Source: Salvator merianae
Lineage: Eukaryota; Chordata; Lepidosauria; Squamata; Teiidae
DNA: 64,000 bases
Direction: 5' to 3'
Assembly: GCA_003586115.2 (NCBI GenBank)
Contig: QVOM02000116.1
Span: 35,181,946-35,245,945 of the forward strand
Below, one piece after another: positions 36,938 through 48,713 of this stretch. Position 1 is the stretch's first letter. The number at the start of each line of letters is the position of its first letter. The position numbers were made by a program, and so were the translations under genes. Under the pieces are notes generated by a model that saw nothing but the letters and a program-made list of their open reading frames with translations, searched no databases and had not been told where the DNA came from.

Positions 36938-37420
36938 GGCTATTTTCACACTTACTATGCCAATTAGTCTGTGCTAGCGTAGTACTTAACCATGGAGTGC
37001 GGACACTGTTCACACTGCGTGGCTGAAAACAGGTTCTGAAGCCAACTACCTGTGTTTGCGGTGCGAACGCCAGTAGCCATGCCCGATCCTCGCTATGGCA
37101 GTGTCTAGCAAGCATCTGGCCACTGCCTTCGTGACTGGAAGGCCCGCACAGTGCACAGGCACGACTAACTGATCACACCTGCACAATGGGTACATCGCAC
37201 CCAAGACGGCTGCCTCCATGCAGGTAAGTGCGAATGGAACCTTACCTGAAGCTCACTATGAGCTTCAGGCAAGGTTCTAGACTACTAGTTAATGCATTAC
37301 CGGTAGTAGCGATCGGGGGTGGGTGAAGTCCATTCCTGGTCACTTCAGCCATCTTGTGGTGCGAACACACTTGGATAGCAAGCATTCTTAATGCTTGCTA
37401 CTACCAAGTGTGAATAGACC
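36938..37420. mobile_element. 483-bp MITE with CCT duplication
   Basis: The left end GGCTATTTTCACACTTAC and right end (complement) GGTCTATTCACACTTGG are inverted repeats. CCT flanks both edges (36935-36937, 37421-37423). The interior holds several inverted pairs (AAGCTCACTATGAGCTTC; TAGCAAGCATTCTTAATGCTTGCTA). It lies between two L2-like fragments. Confidence 0.75.
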
Positions 37421-37439
37421 CCTGACACCAAATATCTCA

Positions 37440-37826
37440 AAAACTGCCTTTGCCTATATAGATCTGCCTAGGTATTAAGGTCACAAGGAAAGGCCCTTGT
37501 AGTTTCTCCACCTTCAGAGGTGCGAGGAATGGTGGACTATGAAAAGGCTTTTCTACAGCAGACTCCAGGCTTTGAAACAGTCTCCCAGTAGAGGTATACC
37601 AGCACCAATGTAATAGGGTTTTTGACATCTGATTGAACATGCCTTTTGGACCCTGGTTAAAACATATCTCTTCACTCAGGCCTTTGATGTTTAGTTTCCT
37701 CTGAATATTGTCCTACCAGGGAGGGAAGATTTTATTTTAAATTTTAGTGAATGTTGTGATCCACCCTGGGATGTTTGGGTGAAAGGTGGGATATATTGTA
37801 AATGCTTGAATGAATGAATAAAATAA
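37440..37826 (+). mobile_element. L2-like LINE 3' end
   Basis: Motifs CTACAGCAGACTCCAGGCTTTG, split as a GGCTTTGAAACAGTCTCCCA block, then ACATATCTCTTCACTCAGGC and a tail TTGTGATCCACCCTGGGATG with TGAATGAATGAATAAA follow the order of L2-group 3' ends. It may be the continuation of the 36418 fragment. Confidence 0.6.
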
Positions 37827-39534
37827 TTCAGAACATTTATGTTTTGGATTATAACTTCTGTGTTCCTAAACCATGTCTTGGTATTGCTGAATTAAAACAG
37901 GAATGGATAAGAGAGTGTTTTCTATCTTTGAATTGATAAAAATAAACAGCTGGTTCAATATGTGCCACTGACTCCAATATAGCTTAATTGGACAGTCTTA
38001 TAATATTGTGCTGTTAAGGCTTCCTGATTTGGTATTTGGCATCTTCAATGAAAATAGAGACTTGGATGAGGGGATTCAGCCCACGAGCAGCAATTCCTCT
38101 TCTACTTATTGTATGCCAGTGGTGGACAGAAGAACAGATTGGACTATTACCTTTGCATCCCAGACATGGAAACATTCAACTTTTGCACTCTACTTACAGG
38201 ATTCTGCTCTCAGTTCAGGCAAGCAAGAGCCATTTCAAGGATATATTCCAACATGAAAAGACCCCTGGAGGAGAATATGGAATGAGGCTAGTAAGAAATG
38301 TAGTCTTGGCAATGTCCCAAGGGCCAGAGAAAATGGTCTGAAGGTCTGCATTTGGCTTCTGGGCTTGAGGTGACCTATCTGTGAGGGAAATGGCATTGTT
38401 GCAGATTATGGGGAAGAGAACTTCCACTTGCCCAAGATGGCAATTTCCACTTGATGCTATTGACTTGATTCAGCAAAAGAAGAGGAGCTCAGAGTCAGAG
38501 GATGCTCCTGCTGGGATTGCTGTAGTACCAGCTGAGGAATTGGATTAGAGATTCTTGGTGCCATTAGCTTGCAGTGCACAGAACCCAGACTGTTGGCTTG
38601 AAACTTAGAGAACTTAAGGTTGGTGATCCATAGCTTGCAAACCCTGAGGGAGATCCTTCAGAGATGCTCTCCAGAGAACTTCAGCTTCATACGGGAAAAG
38701 AACTGGGTGTTTCCCATATCATCACAGATTTTCAGTGGTGCACAGTGACCACATTGTACAGAAACTTAGAAAAGTGAAGGAACGCTTGAGTGCAAACTGA
38801 GGTGAGGGTAAGCTTGCCTCTTTCAAGCGGTGGAAACTTGAAAAAGGTGGGCTGCGAACGGAACCCCTCAAACCACTTACAGCTTTTTTCTCAGCTAGCA
38901 GCTCCCGTGGAGCTATCCGTGGTGCTGCAGCAAATCTCATACCCTTCTTCAGAGCAGGCTCATGTGGGCATCCTTTCAGTACAAAGCATCTCTTTCATCC
39001 ATACAAGTGAAAAATTAGCCTAACCATGATAGAGTTGTTCTGTACCCCAGTTATTTTTAATCCCTACAACCAAATCATATATGGTATTGGCCTGATTTCT
39101 GCAGGATTTTTTTCCCTATGAGGTATCCTAATATTGTACTATAGAATCATATTTTTATACTGCCTACAAAAATACATCTATAGTTTCATTCGATTGGGAT
39201 ACAGAATTACCCCACCCATATGGATGAGGGTTGAGAGACTGGCCAGAAGTTTAAAAGGCATAAAAGGTTCAAGATACAGGAGATTGTATTATGAAGGAGA
39301 GAAGAAAAGATGACCAGCAGGAACAGTATGCTGTGCCCTTAAAACTGAGAAAGAATCTTCCTAAATTAAAGAAGAGGGTTTTTTTTATTTATCAGGTACT
39401 ATACATGAAAGATCCTAAGAAAAAAACTTTCTCTAATGCTGAATACACATTCCCAGGCCTGTCTCTAGCCATATATGCTCATGATCATACTAGAGAAGTC
39501 TGAACTTCAGTTATGATTTGCAGGAAAGGTTCTC

Positions 39535-39815
39535 TTGGTAGTTCAGTCACTAACAGCAGTCAAAGGTGCAATGGCATGTGATAGGGTCTTCTCTGTGGTG
39601 CCCCCCCAGGTTGTGGAATGATCTGTTCTCTGAGCTGTCTAATCCCGTCGTTATATGCATTCGGATGTACAGTAAAGACACATCTCTTTACCCTATCCCT
39701 TGGCTGAAGAGGTAGCTTGCCCTCCCTTTTCAGGCAATATTTCTTGTGGATTTTAATAAATTGAAACCCACTTTGAGACCTTAGGGTATAGGGCAGGATA
39801 GAAATGCAAATATAT
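39535..39815 (+). mobile_element. L2-like LINE 3' end
   Basis: GGGTCTTCTCTGTGGTGCCC, then GTTGTGGAATGATCTGTTCT, ACACATCTCTTTACCCTATC and the tail CCACTTTGAGACCTTAGGGT...ATAGAAATGCAAAT: the standard L2-group order (variable end, hairpin, short tail). Confidence 0.65.
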
Positions 39816-40499
39816 GTTCATGGAATTTTGGGCCTTTACTAGCTCCCTCCATATGTTAATTGCTTGCCTTCTCATGCAGCTAAAGGGAAGCAGGTATTTG
39901 CCACTAGCTTCAACCCACTGTCATATCCATCCTTCTGGTTTCCACCCTAAGGTTGTGGCATTGAGTGAAAATTGAAAAGTATGTGCTTATGAGGATTCTT
40001 ATTAATAAGAACAAGAGTATTAACAAGACCAGCCTTTAACCTGTATGCAAATTGGCTTGCATATAAGAGTATTTGAAGAAGGTGGCAGTGACATCCTAGA
40101 GTTCAACTTGATGCCTGGTGGCTATGGGCGTGTCTCCACAGCACTAGCTTTAGAGCTGGATCAGACTTCCCTGCAGCCCTCACCCAGCTTCAGGCAGCCT
40201 CAGAAAGGGGTTTGTTGGTGCCACTCTTGTCCCCAAGGCTGTTGTTTCAAAGTCTCTGTGTTTGTACTTGCCACCTCACTCTCTGTGTGCAAGTGCAGAA
40301 GGTCTGCTTGGAAATGCAGCCCATTTCACTGTGTGGAGGGGTTAGCTCAGTGCATGAAAAGCATCTTCAGCTGAACTATATGTGCCTTGGAGGATGACTG
40401 ATGTCTTTCATGTACCTCACGCTCCTTCGGCGTGGGGTGCCATGGAGATGGGCAGGTGTCAATGTCCCTCCAAGGTGCTTTGAATGCCATGTGGAGATG

Positions 40500-40635
40500 C
40501 AACCTATATGAGGATTTCCATGCAGTTTTCTCAGTAACCTTAGGGGTGGTCTGACATCCAGAGAGATGTCAGTGACCAAACCTGGAAATTTCTGCATGTA
40601 AAGCCAATGTTTTACCTCAGAGCTATGACCACCCC
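40500..40635 (-). mobile_element. tRNA-headed SINE fragment
   Basis: The minus strand reads GGTCATAGCTCTGAGGTAAA with CTTTACATGCAGAAATTTCC and CCAGGTTTGGTCACTGACAT: an A-box-like head and a decayed B box, as in MIR- or lizard-type tRNA SINEs. Not a functional tRNA. Confidence 0.55.
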
Positions 40636-41801
40636 AATGGAAGAAGAGAAGAAATCTTTATAAAAACCAGGTTATCTCTTCTAAACCATAACATCCAGTA
40701 GCTTATAGAAGTATAAAAATAACACAACAACCCCTCAAAAACCTATAGCAGTTAATATGAGTTGCTATCAAATGCCAATGAGAAAATGCTTTAAAAAAAA
40801 CTCAGTGATTTTTTGCTTTAGAAAGGAATTCTAAAAATCTTCTAGGCACTATAAAGATCTGCCAAAAGTGGTTAATAAAGAAGTGAATAATTGTTATTCT
40901 CCTGTGACATTGTTCCCTTCTATGTGATTACAGAGCAAATCCTCAAGTTTAAAAGACTCCACTAAAGAAATGTTCCAGTGCTTAATAGGCTTAAATGTGT
41001 CCTCTTTAGTTATAGTAGAATTTGGCCATCAGCAGCTCCCTGTCTGCATCAGGTGCCACCCTTGTGGAAACAAAATAATTTTACCTTGCATTGGGCTGAA
41101 AAGCCCAGTAATGTAATTATCATCATCAAGTGCTGAATTAAGAACGTGAATGGATTTTTTTTTTTTTAAATCAAAGGTAGACTTGTTTTAAAGTAGCAGC
41201 TAGATATTTGGGTACTTTTGTGCTTGTTGTACAGCTAAACTTTAACTCTAGCTCCACCATGTGTCATAAACGAGTACTGCAAATAAGATATTTGACTTCC
41301 TGTCTCAACCCAATGAGTTATATGCTGGTGATGAAATACGTACCTCTGAGGGAGAGAGCGAGCACTGTACAACTCATTTAGATCATTGATAATGACAGAT
41401 ACATTGAGATGCCTGCTGTTATATTAAAAGCTTGTAATGTAATGCACTAGTAAAAAGGTCTTTTAACACTACCAGTATGAGTTTTGAAAACAAGTGAGAG
41501 TCGTTGGCAATAACGGTTATCTACTACTTATTTATTCTGTTGTATTTTAAGCTGATTGTTCTATCGTGAACTCAGGGCAACACATACTTAATGTTAGATA
41601 AAAAAAGCTCTAACATTTCAAAATACCCTAAAACAATACAGTAAGAATGAGCAAGGGCCCAGAAGTGGGCTAGGCCTTGAACCATACCGTATTAGAGGTA
41701 AACGCAGAAAGACCCTTTGTTGCAAAATCACTTGGTTTTTTTGCAGCCAAATGTACTGTTTTCATTCCTTTCTAGAGGACAAACATTGTCCTGGAATCAT
41801 A

Positions 41802-42257
41802 GGGGCTGTTCACACTTGTTTTCTAGTGAGCGTAGAGACTCTCACTAGTGAAGTGTGTCCACATTTTATGGAGGCCTTAGCAATCAGGAGTGTCTGCAGA
41901 TGCTCCCGATCACTATTAGCTATGGACAACAAAATTTTTGTCCCCAGCTGTACCAGAAGCAGCTGGACTGCTCCTGATACAAAGTGTTTGCACCTACTTC
42001 TGAGTGCAAATAGTGCAGGCCACTGCGCAGCTGTGGCTGCAGAGTCATGCGCCACATCCCTGGTTGCCATGGTAGCAGCCAGATGTTTCTGTGGCTGTTG
42101 TCATGGTGGGCAGCCTGCGTTTTTACTGCAAGTGTTGGAAGCCCGTTTCTGGGCTGTTTCAGCCTTCGCAGTGCAGATGGCCACTGCATCGTGAAGAGTG
42201 TTCTACCTTAGAACAGGATAATTATCCCGTTCTAGGGTAGAAAATGAGAAAAGGCTC
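41802..42257 (-). mobile_element. Family A DNA element, inverted copy
   Basis: 456 bp, flanked by a perfect ATA duplication (41799-41801, 42258-42260). Read in complement it aligns with the 512 and 60238 copies: GCAGTGGCC, CACCATGACAAC, CTGCTACCATGGCAACCAGG and the block CTGGTACAGCTGGGGACA. Ends are GGGGCTGTTCACACTTG and (complement) GAGCCTTTTCTCATTTTC. The 147-codon plus-strand ORF inside is incidental. Confidence 0.78.
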
Positions 42258-42597
42258 ATAGTTAACTTTTGAAATCTACCAAGGTCTGCTCAATTAAAAG
42301 TCCACAAGAGGGGGTAGTCATACAAGCTCCAGTGTTAAAAAAAACAGCTAGATTTTTTTCCAAAATAAAAAGTTACACATTTCATTTGATTCTACTCAAT
42401 TAACACAATTTTCTCTGGCCTCTCCCACTTCTTTATTTCATGCAATTAGAGAACAAGAAGTATGCTAGCAATTGCTCCACTTAATGATCCAGAATGTTTA
42501 ACAAAACTAGTAACTAGTTCTACCAATTCAGCAGGACAGAGACAAACCTATTTATTAACTCTGAAAACAGATGGCTTTAGAAGTTTACTAACCCTTG

Positions 42598-42777
42598 GGG
42601 TGCTGTCACACCTAAGTTTTAATCCAGCTTTGGTCCACTTTCAGACCAAGAGAACACATCAGTGAAGTAATAAGATGTTTCCTTTCAGCATTATCTAACT
42701 CGGAAAATCCACCTTTGGGTTAGATAATGTGGAAAGAAAATTATTAGCGGGATTAAAATTTAGGTGTGACCGGACCC
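42598..42777. mobile_element. 180-bp foldback MITE
   Basis: The left arm GGGTGCTGTCACACCTAAG and right arm (complement) GGGTCCGGTCACACCTAAA extend inward through TTTTAATCC. Internal pairs around GTTAGATAATGT / GCATTATCTAAC also fold. A perfect TTG duplication flanks it (42595-42597, 42778-42780). Confidence 0.85.
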
Positions 42778-43071
42778 TTGTTTGCTTTGTACTGTACCTT
42801 TGCTTACAACTGTGTCTTCAAAATGAATATATTTTTAGTGCCAGCCGAGATGCTTCCCTTGCTTCTTGTCTCTGTAGTTAGTCATTGTTAGTCAAAATTT
42901 TAAAATACATGTGTTTAAATATATATGGTGAGGGCAGCAGAAAGGACTTTTTTGCCGGTTCTGGTGAAAGTATCATCTTTGTAATCAATTAATATCATGA
43001 TTACCACTGAATGACAAGCTCTTAGGTCTGTGAAATAGCTCCCCAGACCTCTACCCTGGCCAAATATTTAC

Positions 43072-43087
43072 ACACACACACACACAA

Positions 43088-43137
<50 letters not shown>
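43072..43137. repeat. Compound (CA)n-(ATCT)n microsatellite
   Basis: About seven CA units followed, after a short spacer, by about 12 ATCT units. Confidence 0.97.
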
Positions 43138-43138
<1 letters not shown>

Positions 43139-43414
43139 AAACTTTGTTCAAATGTTGTACTTGTTTTACAAATATGAAAATGTACAGGGCAAACACAAAG
43201 TATTTGTTTCTCCACTTATGTCTTCTTGGATCAGTTTGACACAAAGACATTCCAAAGCAGGGAAGAGGAATCTATAGTTATTCATACCTTGCTGGACTAC
43301 ATTTCCCATTACTCCTCACCATTAGCCAGGTTGGCTGAGACAGGAGTTCTAGAAATGTAGGATGGGCCACAGGGTTCTCCCACTGTGACCTAATGGCTTT
43401 GGAAATCTGCATAC

Positions 43415-43570
43415 CTTTTGACTATCTTTCTCCCTATACTCCTGTAATTCTTGTTCTAAATCTTCAATTGTAGTGGCTTGCTCCTGAAGTTTAGTCCTCA
43501 ACTTTTCTATCTTTGCGGCTATTGATTCTTCACCTTGTCCAGTCATTTCTTCCTCAATCCAGAAATATTT
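43415..43570 (-). CDS. Exon 6, start of the coiled coil
   Basis: A 156-nt phase 0-0 exon (residues 188-239) opens with KYFWIEEEMTGQGEES and then becomes a clear heptad-like coil (IEKLRTKLQEQ, IEDLEQELQEY). Acceptor CTGCCTTCAACAG is pyrimidine-rich and the donor is AAG|GTATGC. This appears to be the transition from the conserved N-terminal block to the extended coiled coil. The next exon is 9.8 kb away. Confidence 0.92.
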
Positions 43571-46479
43571 CTGTTGAAGGCAGAGGAGCTCCAGTGAGAA
43601 ACCTCGTCCATCATAGCTTTGATCATACCTACATGATCACATGCAGAAGACAGAGCGGCGTCTGAGGTGATTTTTAACAGGCATTTTAATGGAGTAGGAT
43701 TGTCTTCTTTGTGAAGTTTCTGCCTTGGGTCTCTCAAAGAAAGACAGTAAGTGTTATAATCATTATTATTACCATCAGAGGAAACAAGCAACAGCCTCAG
43801 AACCATAGGGTACTTGTTTACAACTTCAAATTCTGTCCGATTTGGACAATCATGTGTAAGATAACCATCTATGCTGCAGAAGCGGAACAACCAGTGTGGC
43901 ATGGTGATGGACGAGAGTTGGACTAACACTAGATAGGCATGAATTTGAAGCCCTGCCTACAGGGTAAAACGGATTAATTCACTCTGGGAACTTCTAGGCA
44001 GGTGGCTCTCTCTACTATTTAATCTTGAAGTCTTCATTATGGGGTCAAAGGGCACACATGACTTCAGAAAAATATTCCTAGTATCCAAAAGAGAATTTGA
44101 TCCTACTATGGCTTTCTAGAAAATGCTGAATAAATTATTTTTACAGTGCAGACTATGGACTCCAAATGCATACATATCCTCCATCATTTTCTGGGTGGAA
44201 GAACATAGTGACTATGGGCAGATTTGCACTTACCTGACTGGCATGGTATAATAATTCGCTTTTTTAGAGAGGAGTATTATACCAAACAACTAAGCAGAGT
44301 TATCTAAAGTCAGTGAGGAGCTCCAATGGTTCATCTGTCTCCAATGGTGAAAGACAAGTGACAGCTCACTCTGGGACTGGTATCCTGTCCAGCTCAGGTA
44401 AGGCTAAAGGAAATGGTAGGTTCTTTTATAAGGCACATTTGGAGTCATGTCACATATATGTTCTTTGTATTCTGTGCTGTTTGTGGGTGTGGGCAATAGG
44501 CAGGTAGGCACACAGTTATTTTTTCAGGTTTTTCTTCTTCTCATAGCAAAAAGAACAAACTTCAGTGATGAAAATTAAGTTGTGAAATAAGGAAAACCTG
44601 AGGGGTGGGACCAATTGCCTGAATAGAAGCAAACCAGAAAAAATGTTTGCACACATCTCTAACCCTTGCAAATGCAGGAACAGTGATACACATGATTGGT
44701 TCTGAGAAGTTCCTATAATAACTGGAAGGAAAATGCACACACACAAACTCACTGCGTAACTTGTCCTGAGAATTGCAAGTGCATCACATAATTGTTGCTG
44801 GAAGCTGTATCTCATTCTGGATTCTTTCTGCAATTAAAACAACAGAAATGTATTTGGAATCCAAATGACTAATCCTTATTAAATTAACCTGCATTATTTT
44901 CATAATCGAAGCAATTTGTTTATTCTTGATTTTTTTAAAAAGCACCAGGTATTATCAAACCAATCAACAAGTCACAAACATGTTTGTGTTGGGTAGCCTA
45001 TTCCACAGCTTTTACAAAACCCTGATATGCGACTAGGAGAGTGGGATGGCTGGGCTTTATGGGCACAGTTGGCCAGAGCCGTTGGCAGCATCCCCACTGG
45101 ATTGGTAGACTGCCCCAGGAGACTGCCTGGAACACATCATCTGCACTATGGAATGGTCTGTGGAGAGGCCATGCCCTCCTGATAGATAGTTTTGTCCATA
45201 TTGGATAGAGAGAGCTGTGGGGACAAATTGGTGCCATAGTCCACTCCAAGTGTGGAATACTTGTAAGTGGTCCATGAAGTGTTCTAGTTGGTATACCAGA
45301 CCAGTGGCCCATGTACAGACATACCATGCCTGGTGCCATTTTGCTGGGCATAAGAAAGTGACACTGGAATGGTCTTTGGCACAGACCAGCAGCAGCCCAC
45401 TTATTGTGAGACAGGTTGCTTGAACTGGGCTAGTGTGGCGCAGGATAGCCCGTGCCACTGTGAAGAAAAGTTAAGAGAGATATGGAGTGTCTCGTGTTCC
45501 GTTCAAATTGCTGGCTCTGATCCAAGGATGGCGTAGGTTTCTGAGCTAATGTTCTGTGGAAGACATCAGGAGGCCTGCTGACTGAGGCAGCAGAAACTGC
45601 AAGTGGGAGAGGAGGCCCTTCAAGGTCTGAACTAATAAACTGATCTGTTTCTAAAATAAAATGTAATAATTTTAAAATGAAAGTTTGCTGCTTTGAATGA
45701 AACTACTATATATTAACTATGTGACAGAGCGTGCTGCATAAGTTGTAAGCTAAGCAAAATGAAGATTGTGAGCCATTAAGGACAGGTGGGAGAGTTCATG
45801 CATGAGGACTTGAGAGGTATCAAGAGCCAAAAAAGGGAATTCATGAAATACTTGCTTTTGATGGGCTACTTGCTACTGCATTTGTATCTGATTGATTATG
45901 CTTTGTAATTTGTGACAGTATAAAAAGCTTGTGAACCTACCCTGATGGATATGCCTCAACCTTCTCCTGTTGAATGCTTGTGTTCTGTGCACAGAATAAA
46001 CTCAGTTGCTTGCCTTGATGACTCTTTTGGTTTTTGGCCATTTCTGCATTTGTAGAGCTGGACCACTCTAGCTGGAACTGTTCCCAGCTGGAGCAGTCCA
46101 GCTGTCCTGAAACAAGGCCATCCATACTTTGAACGGTTGTTCCAAGGACACTGCAGTGCTGCCCCATGCCTCTTCGTGCTGATCTAGAGCTTGTGTAACC
46201 TTCAGAACCTGCTGCAAGGGCTCCAACAGCTAGGAACTAAAGTTTCTGGGTTTAAAGCCTCAGGGGGACCCATTTCAGCAGCACAATACTGTGCTCCATG
46301 GAAAGGGGTCCCCCTGCTACACCAAACAGAAAGGCATGCACCCTGTCTTATTTTGCTAGTACTTTTATTCACAAGAACTATAAGGTTCTAGCAAAATCAT
46401 CATCAACAGTACACTCAAGAACTTCAACTTGGCACTAGCACAGTAAAAGGGCAAAAGGGATTGGAATGTGAATCAGTAC
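43571..46479 (-). other. Introns on either side of exon 5
   Basis: The segments 43571-44752 and 44828-46479 hold no other supported exon. A DNA element end (GGGCAGATTTGCACTTACCT near 44217) has no clear partner. The block 45.0-45.5 kb is GC-richer and contains a GGTATACCAGACCAGTGG motif reminiscent of family C and the 32485 MITE. Near 46.05 kb is a piece resembling family A (CTGTTCCCAGCTGGAGCAGT). Confidence 0.5.
44753..44827 (-). CDS. Exon 5, short helical exon
   Basis: A 75-nt phase 0-0 exon (residues 163-187) encodes a basic and Gln-rich segment (RYSFQQQLCDALAILRTSY). Acceptor TTTTAATTGCAG and donor GCA|GTGAGT are consensus. The FQQQLCDALA core matches what I recall of the C10orf67 family just after the segment encoded by exon 4. 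I noticed that similarity before locating this exon, which modestly supports the assignment. Confidence 0.88.
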
Positions 46480-46623
46480 CTGTTTATAAAAGTCTTCAAT
46501 ATATTTCAGCCTGTCGTGTATTTTTCCCCAGAGACTTGTTGCCTGTTCTTCTATTTTCTCCTCATATTGTGCTTTAAGGATAGTTTTATACATTGTAAAA
46601 TCATTGTAGAGTGAATTTGTGAG
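46480..46623 (-). CDS. Exon 4, conserved helical block
   Basis: This phase 0-0 exon of 48 codons (residues 115-162) begins LTNSLYNDFTMYKTILKAQY and ends with a Lys-Gln at the donor CAG|GTACTG. The acceptor is TTTCAG. A dense Glu/Lys/Gln pattern with regularly spaced Leu, Ile and Tyr suggests an amphipathic helix, and a single Trp (SLWGKIHDR) is a likely conserved anchor. It continues directly from exon 3 and into exon 5 in the same frame. Confidence 0.92.
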
Positions 46624-48315
46624 CTGAAAATCAAAATCAAAAATCAAAATCAATAAGTAAAAAGGTTTAGTATCATATTGTGTAGGATTTAAAAAAAAAA
46701 AATAAAAAAATCAGCTCATGTGCCACCCTTAGAAAATGGGCAGGGAGGAGCAACCTGACTCTAGCAAAACCATATCAAATCATGGAGTTACCATATGGAA
46801 AAACAACAGAGCTCCTTCATCTTTAATAGTGATGCAGAAAAAAAAATCAGCAGGTGTTGCCTCTATTGCAAGCCATCCCTGCTGAAATGTTCTCTTCACA
46901 TAACTATTAAAGGTGTGGGAACCCTGCCCTCTTTTCTGTATGGTAACCTTATAAAACCAATTCTCATAATTATGCATTTGTTTCAGTAGACTAGTTCTGA
47001 CATAAATCTGGGTTACCTAACTCTTTTCAGTTTCTCTGTCTGTCGCTCAATCCCTCTCTTAAAGTGATCTGCTTCTTCAAGAGCAACTAACCAGGTGGTT
47101 GCCAGCTTGCTTGAGGAGTAGAGAGACAGATGCCTAGGGAAGCTGCAGCTGAAGATGAAGGAGAGTTTTGGATTAAAGACTGGAAACTTTTACAAGCAGG
47201 AAATGTTCAACCCATAATCACACAGGCTAGGTTGCCAATAGCCCAGTCCTAGAAAATATGATTCTCCTTCGGCAGGTATAATATATCCCTGGAGAAGTTG
47301 CCACATGAATTGAGATATTTTGAAGGATATACGAGCGAGACCTAAGAAAGATTGTAGAAGACCCATCAGTTTGGATGCATCAAAGGATATGCGAAGCCAG
47401 ACTGAAGAAAGATCATGGAAGACCCATCAGTCTGGATGTTTTGAAGGATATATGAAGCTAGGCCTAAAAAAGATTGTGGAAGACCCATCAGTCTGGATAT
47501 TTTGAAGGATATACGAAGCCAGGCCTAAGAAAGATCATAGAAGACCCATCAGTCCAGATGTTTTGAAGGATATGCGAAGCTAAACTGAAGAAAGATCATG
47601 GAAGACCCATCAGTCTGGATGTGTTGAAGCATATACAAAGCCAGGCCTAAGAAAGATTGTAGGAGACCTATTAATCTGGATGTTTTGAAGGACCTACAAA
47701 CTAAGAAAGATCATGGAAGACCCATCACTCTGGAGGAAGCCAATCTATATGCTCACCAAGTCAGCTACGACTAGATGGCATCAAACAAGCAAACAAAGAA
47801 AGCCAGGAGATTTTTATGGCATTTGGCAGTCTTTCACAGAGCTTATTAACAATGGGAAATCAAAGAAAAGATTTTTCCATTAGACATAAAATATTTCCAT
47901 TAGACAATTATCTATTTTTCCTAATCAGTTATAGCTATGGAAAAGATAGAAAGAATAACGCTATGTATGTAATTTGCATATATATCTTTAGCCTGTTTAC
48001 TTGTTTTAAATTTACATTGACTTTTCTATCACTGTTTTATTTAATGGATATTGATTTTTTTGTTTGTTTCTTATAGATTGTTATTTCCTGGAAATCCTTT
48101 CTAACAAAAACTATAATACACAATTCCTTTCTGAGAACCAATTGTTTATGTAAACAATTGTTTATGTTAAAATTATTTCCCCTGACTTTTATATCAAAAA
48201 GCTGCACAAATAATGATTAAAAACAATAATTTGCACTCAGTAATGATAGGAGAAATTGCTCCTTTTTTACATGACTGAAAAAGCTGTGCCTGAAAGGCAG
48301 CAGAAAACAGCTTAC
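46624..48315 (-). other. Intron between exons 3 and 4
   Basis: 1.7 kb. The main content is the 61-bp tandem array at 47313-47735 with its SINE-like tail. The rest is AT-rich and unassigned. Confidence 0.65.
47313..47735. repeat. 61-bp tandem array, about seven units, with BovB/SINE-type tail
   Basis: Units begin GATRTTTTGAAGGATAT and include AGAAAGAT followed by GGAAGACCCATCAGTCTG. The first is 60 bp, the next five are 61 bp and the last is truncated. Two unit variants alternate loosely (CCTAAGAAAGATTGT and CTGAAGAAAGATCATGG). Immediately after comes a tail (47736-47800) with AGTCAGCTACGACTAGATGG and CAAACAAGCAAACAAAG, which resembles the ends of squamate SINE/BovB copies. The 61-codon ORF inside is a product of the repeat. 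Confidence 0.9.
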
Positions 48316-48422
48316 CTGTAATAGTGCTCTTGTTGTTTCTATAAAAACTTTTAAATCTCCAATTTCGCTTATGTCAGTCTGAGTGGCATGATCTGAGATT
48401 GCGATCCCTATTTTTAAGTCTT
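48316..48422 (-). CDS. Exon 3, start of the DUF4709-like block
   Basis: The exon encodes residues 80-114 of the model (begins DLKIGIAISDHATQTD, ends TTRALLQ). Acceptor TGCCATTTCAG and donor CAG|GTAAGC are both strong. It enters in phase 1, needing one base from the previous exon, and leaves in phase 0. The other two frames meet stops at once, which fixes the phase. The SDHATQTD stretch is the part that most reminds me of C10orf67 proteins, from memory only. Confidence 0.9.
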
Positions 48423-48565
48423 CTGAAATGGCAGGCCTTCAGAAATGGAGAAGAAAAATATGAAGAAGTTAGGCTAAACAACAAAGGTTCTTACATGAAT
48501 GCAGCACAGAACAGTGGTAATATGCAGAACTATCACTGCCTTCAAATTTGTCGCCCACTAAGACA

Positions 48566-48713
48566 TGCTTCTCAACTACAATGTGCCCAGATGTTGTTGG
48601 ATTACACCTCCCATCATCCCCCAAATTATTCTTGAACAGTGAGTGACCTTGTTGAATGGGCATGTTGGGAGTTGTAATCCAACAGTATCTGGGGAACACT
48701 CGGTTGAGAAACA
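48566..48713. mobile_element. Palindromic hAT-group repeat
   Basis: The arms CTTCTCAACTACAATGTGCC and (complement) TTTCTCAACCGAGTGTTCCC enclose GTTGGATTACACCTCCCATC and its mirror GGGAGTTGTAATCCAACA. Same general class as 13221-13525. Confidence 0.6.

Larger units (their letters stand above)
33608..43414 (-). other. Largest intron, between exons 6 and 7
   Basis: 9.8 kb, phase 0 at both ends, so an unseen phase 0-0 exon could hide here, but I find none. It contains a poly-T run (34313-34328), an AC microsatellite, a SINE (34925-35118), L2-like fragments (36418-36720, 37440-37826, 39535-39815), MITEs at 36938-37420 and 42598-42777, an inverted family A copy (41802-42257) and compound microsatellites near 43.1 kb. 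37.9-39.3 kb appears single-copy and unassigned. Confidence 0.6.

Noticed and set aside
41751..42194. 147-codon plus-strand ORF.
   Set aside because: It lies almost entirely in an inverted family A element with target duplications. Similar ORFs occur on either strand in the other copies, so it is not a gene.
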